DNA from: Sphingobacterium detergens
GTDB lineage: Bacteria; Bacteroidota; Bacteroidia; Sphingobacteriales; Sphingobacteriaceae
Length of the DNA stretch: 64,000 bases
Reading direction: 5' to 3'
Assembly: GCF_003610355.1 (NCBI RefSeq)
Contig: NZ_RAPY01000002.1
Span: 849,635 to 913,634, forward strand
Below are positions 63,875 to 64,000 of this stretch, in pieces. The stretch's first letter is position 1; every line of letters begins with the position of its first letter. The notes under the pieces are model-generated. The model was not told the DNA's origin, did no database searches, and saw only the letters and a list, made by a program, of their open reading frames with translations. The translations under genes and the position numbers were made by a program.

Positions 63875-64000
63875 CAGTCCCAACGGAAACGGAGGGAAAC
63901 AAAAAAAAGATAAAGAGGAGCGCAATGCTCATCGGAATATAGCGGATACGGAAGTTGAAGCGAGATAAGTTCTTTAAGAAAACACAATCATGTAAGCGTG
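63875..64000 (+). other. Leader of an rRNA operon (16S gene beyond the window)
   Basis: The stretch GTTCTTTAAGAAAACA near the window end resembles the boxA-like leader element before 16S rRNA in Bacteroidota. The 16S sequence itself is not reached. Confidence 0.65.

Overview
The window looks like chromosomal DNA of a Bacteroidota bacterium of the Sphingobacteriaceae, most likely a Sphingobacterium. The signs are Bacteroidota-type -7 promoter boxes (TAnnTTTG), almost no Shine-Dalgarno sequences, a glycosylasparaginase very close to the Elizabethkingia enzyme, TonB-dependent receptors, many small lipoproteins and AT-rich gene-poor spacers. The species cannot be fixed from this sequence alone.

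Region by region. 1-13.5 kb is housekeeping and general metabolism: aspG-like glycosylasparaginase, msrA, topoisomerase IV subunit A, an acetyltransferase with a two-gene ABC exporter, an MFS pump, a VOC protein, a 23S-type SpoU RNA methyltransferase and a BamA/TamA-like outer-membrane lipoprotein. 14.5-16.5 kb holds the most striking locus: a Ro60/TROVE protein gene followed, on the same strand, by three tandem RNA elements (14513-14921). Each has a Y-RNA-like closing stem, and they carry tRNA-mimic arms. The first contains a complete T arm, an acceptor stem closed by a four-base loop and a D arm, in circularly permuted order. 17-21.6 kb is an iron-uptake locus (PepSY membrane protein, TonB-dependent siderophore receptor, divergent AraC regulator). 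21.7-32.7 kb is accessory: a TlpA-like thioredoxin lipoprotein-type protein, an RraB-like lipoprotein, a small gene broken by one stop codon, a protein made of 20-residue repeats, a lipase, a YhcG-type nuclease, an SseB/TPR protein and an AraC-sensor-like protein with a degenerate J-domain-like C terminus.

32.9-38.6 kb is a sugar-utilisation locus (GH3 glycosidase, TonB-dependent receptor, divergent NrtR/AraR-type Nudix regulator). 38.7-48.8 kb has small membrane proteins, SprT, recN, a small inserted segment flanked by a second damaged copy of the recN 3' end, and clpC. 49-57.6 kb links ettA to an oxygen-response and cbb3-oxidase assembly cluster: a FixL-like haem-PAS kinase, a receiver-CRP fusion regulator, a D-lactate-dehydrogenase-like half protein, hemN, ccoI and ccoS, but no oxidase structural genes. 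57.7-60.9 kb is a hexuronate locus (SDR mannonate oxidoreductase, uxuA, LacI regulator).

61-64 kb is a GC-rich non-coding block interrupted by a complete IS3-family element (61855-63336, with terminal inverted repeats, a CCC target duplication and an A-AAA-AAG frameshift site). It is followed by two strong tandem rRNA-type promoters and the leader of an rRNA operon whose 16S gene begins beyond the window.
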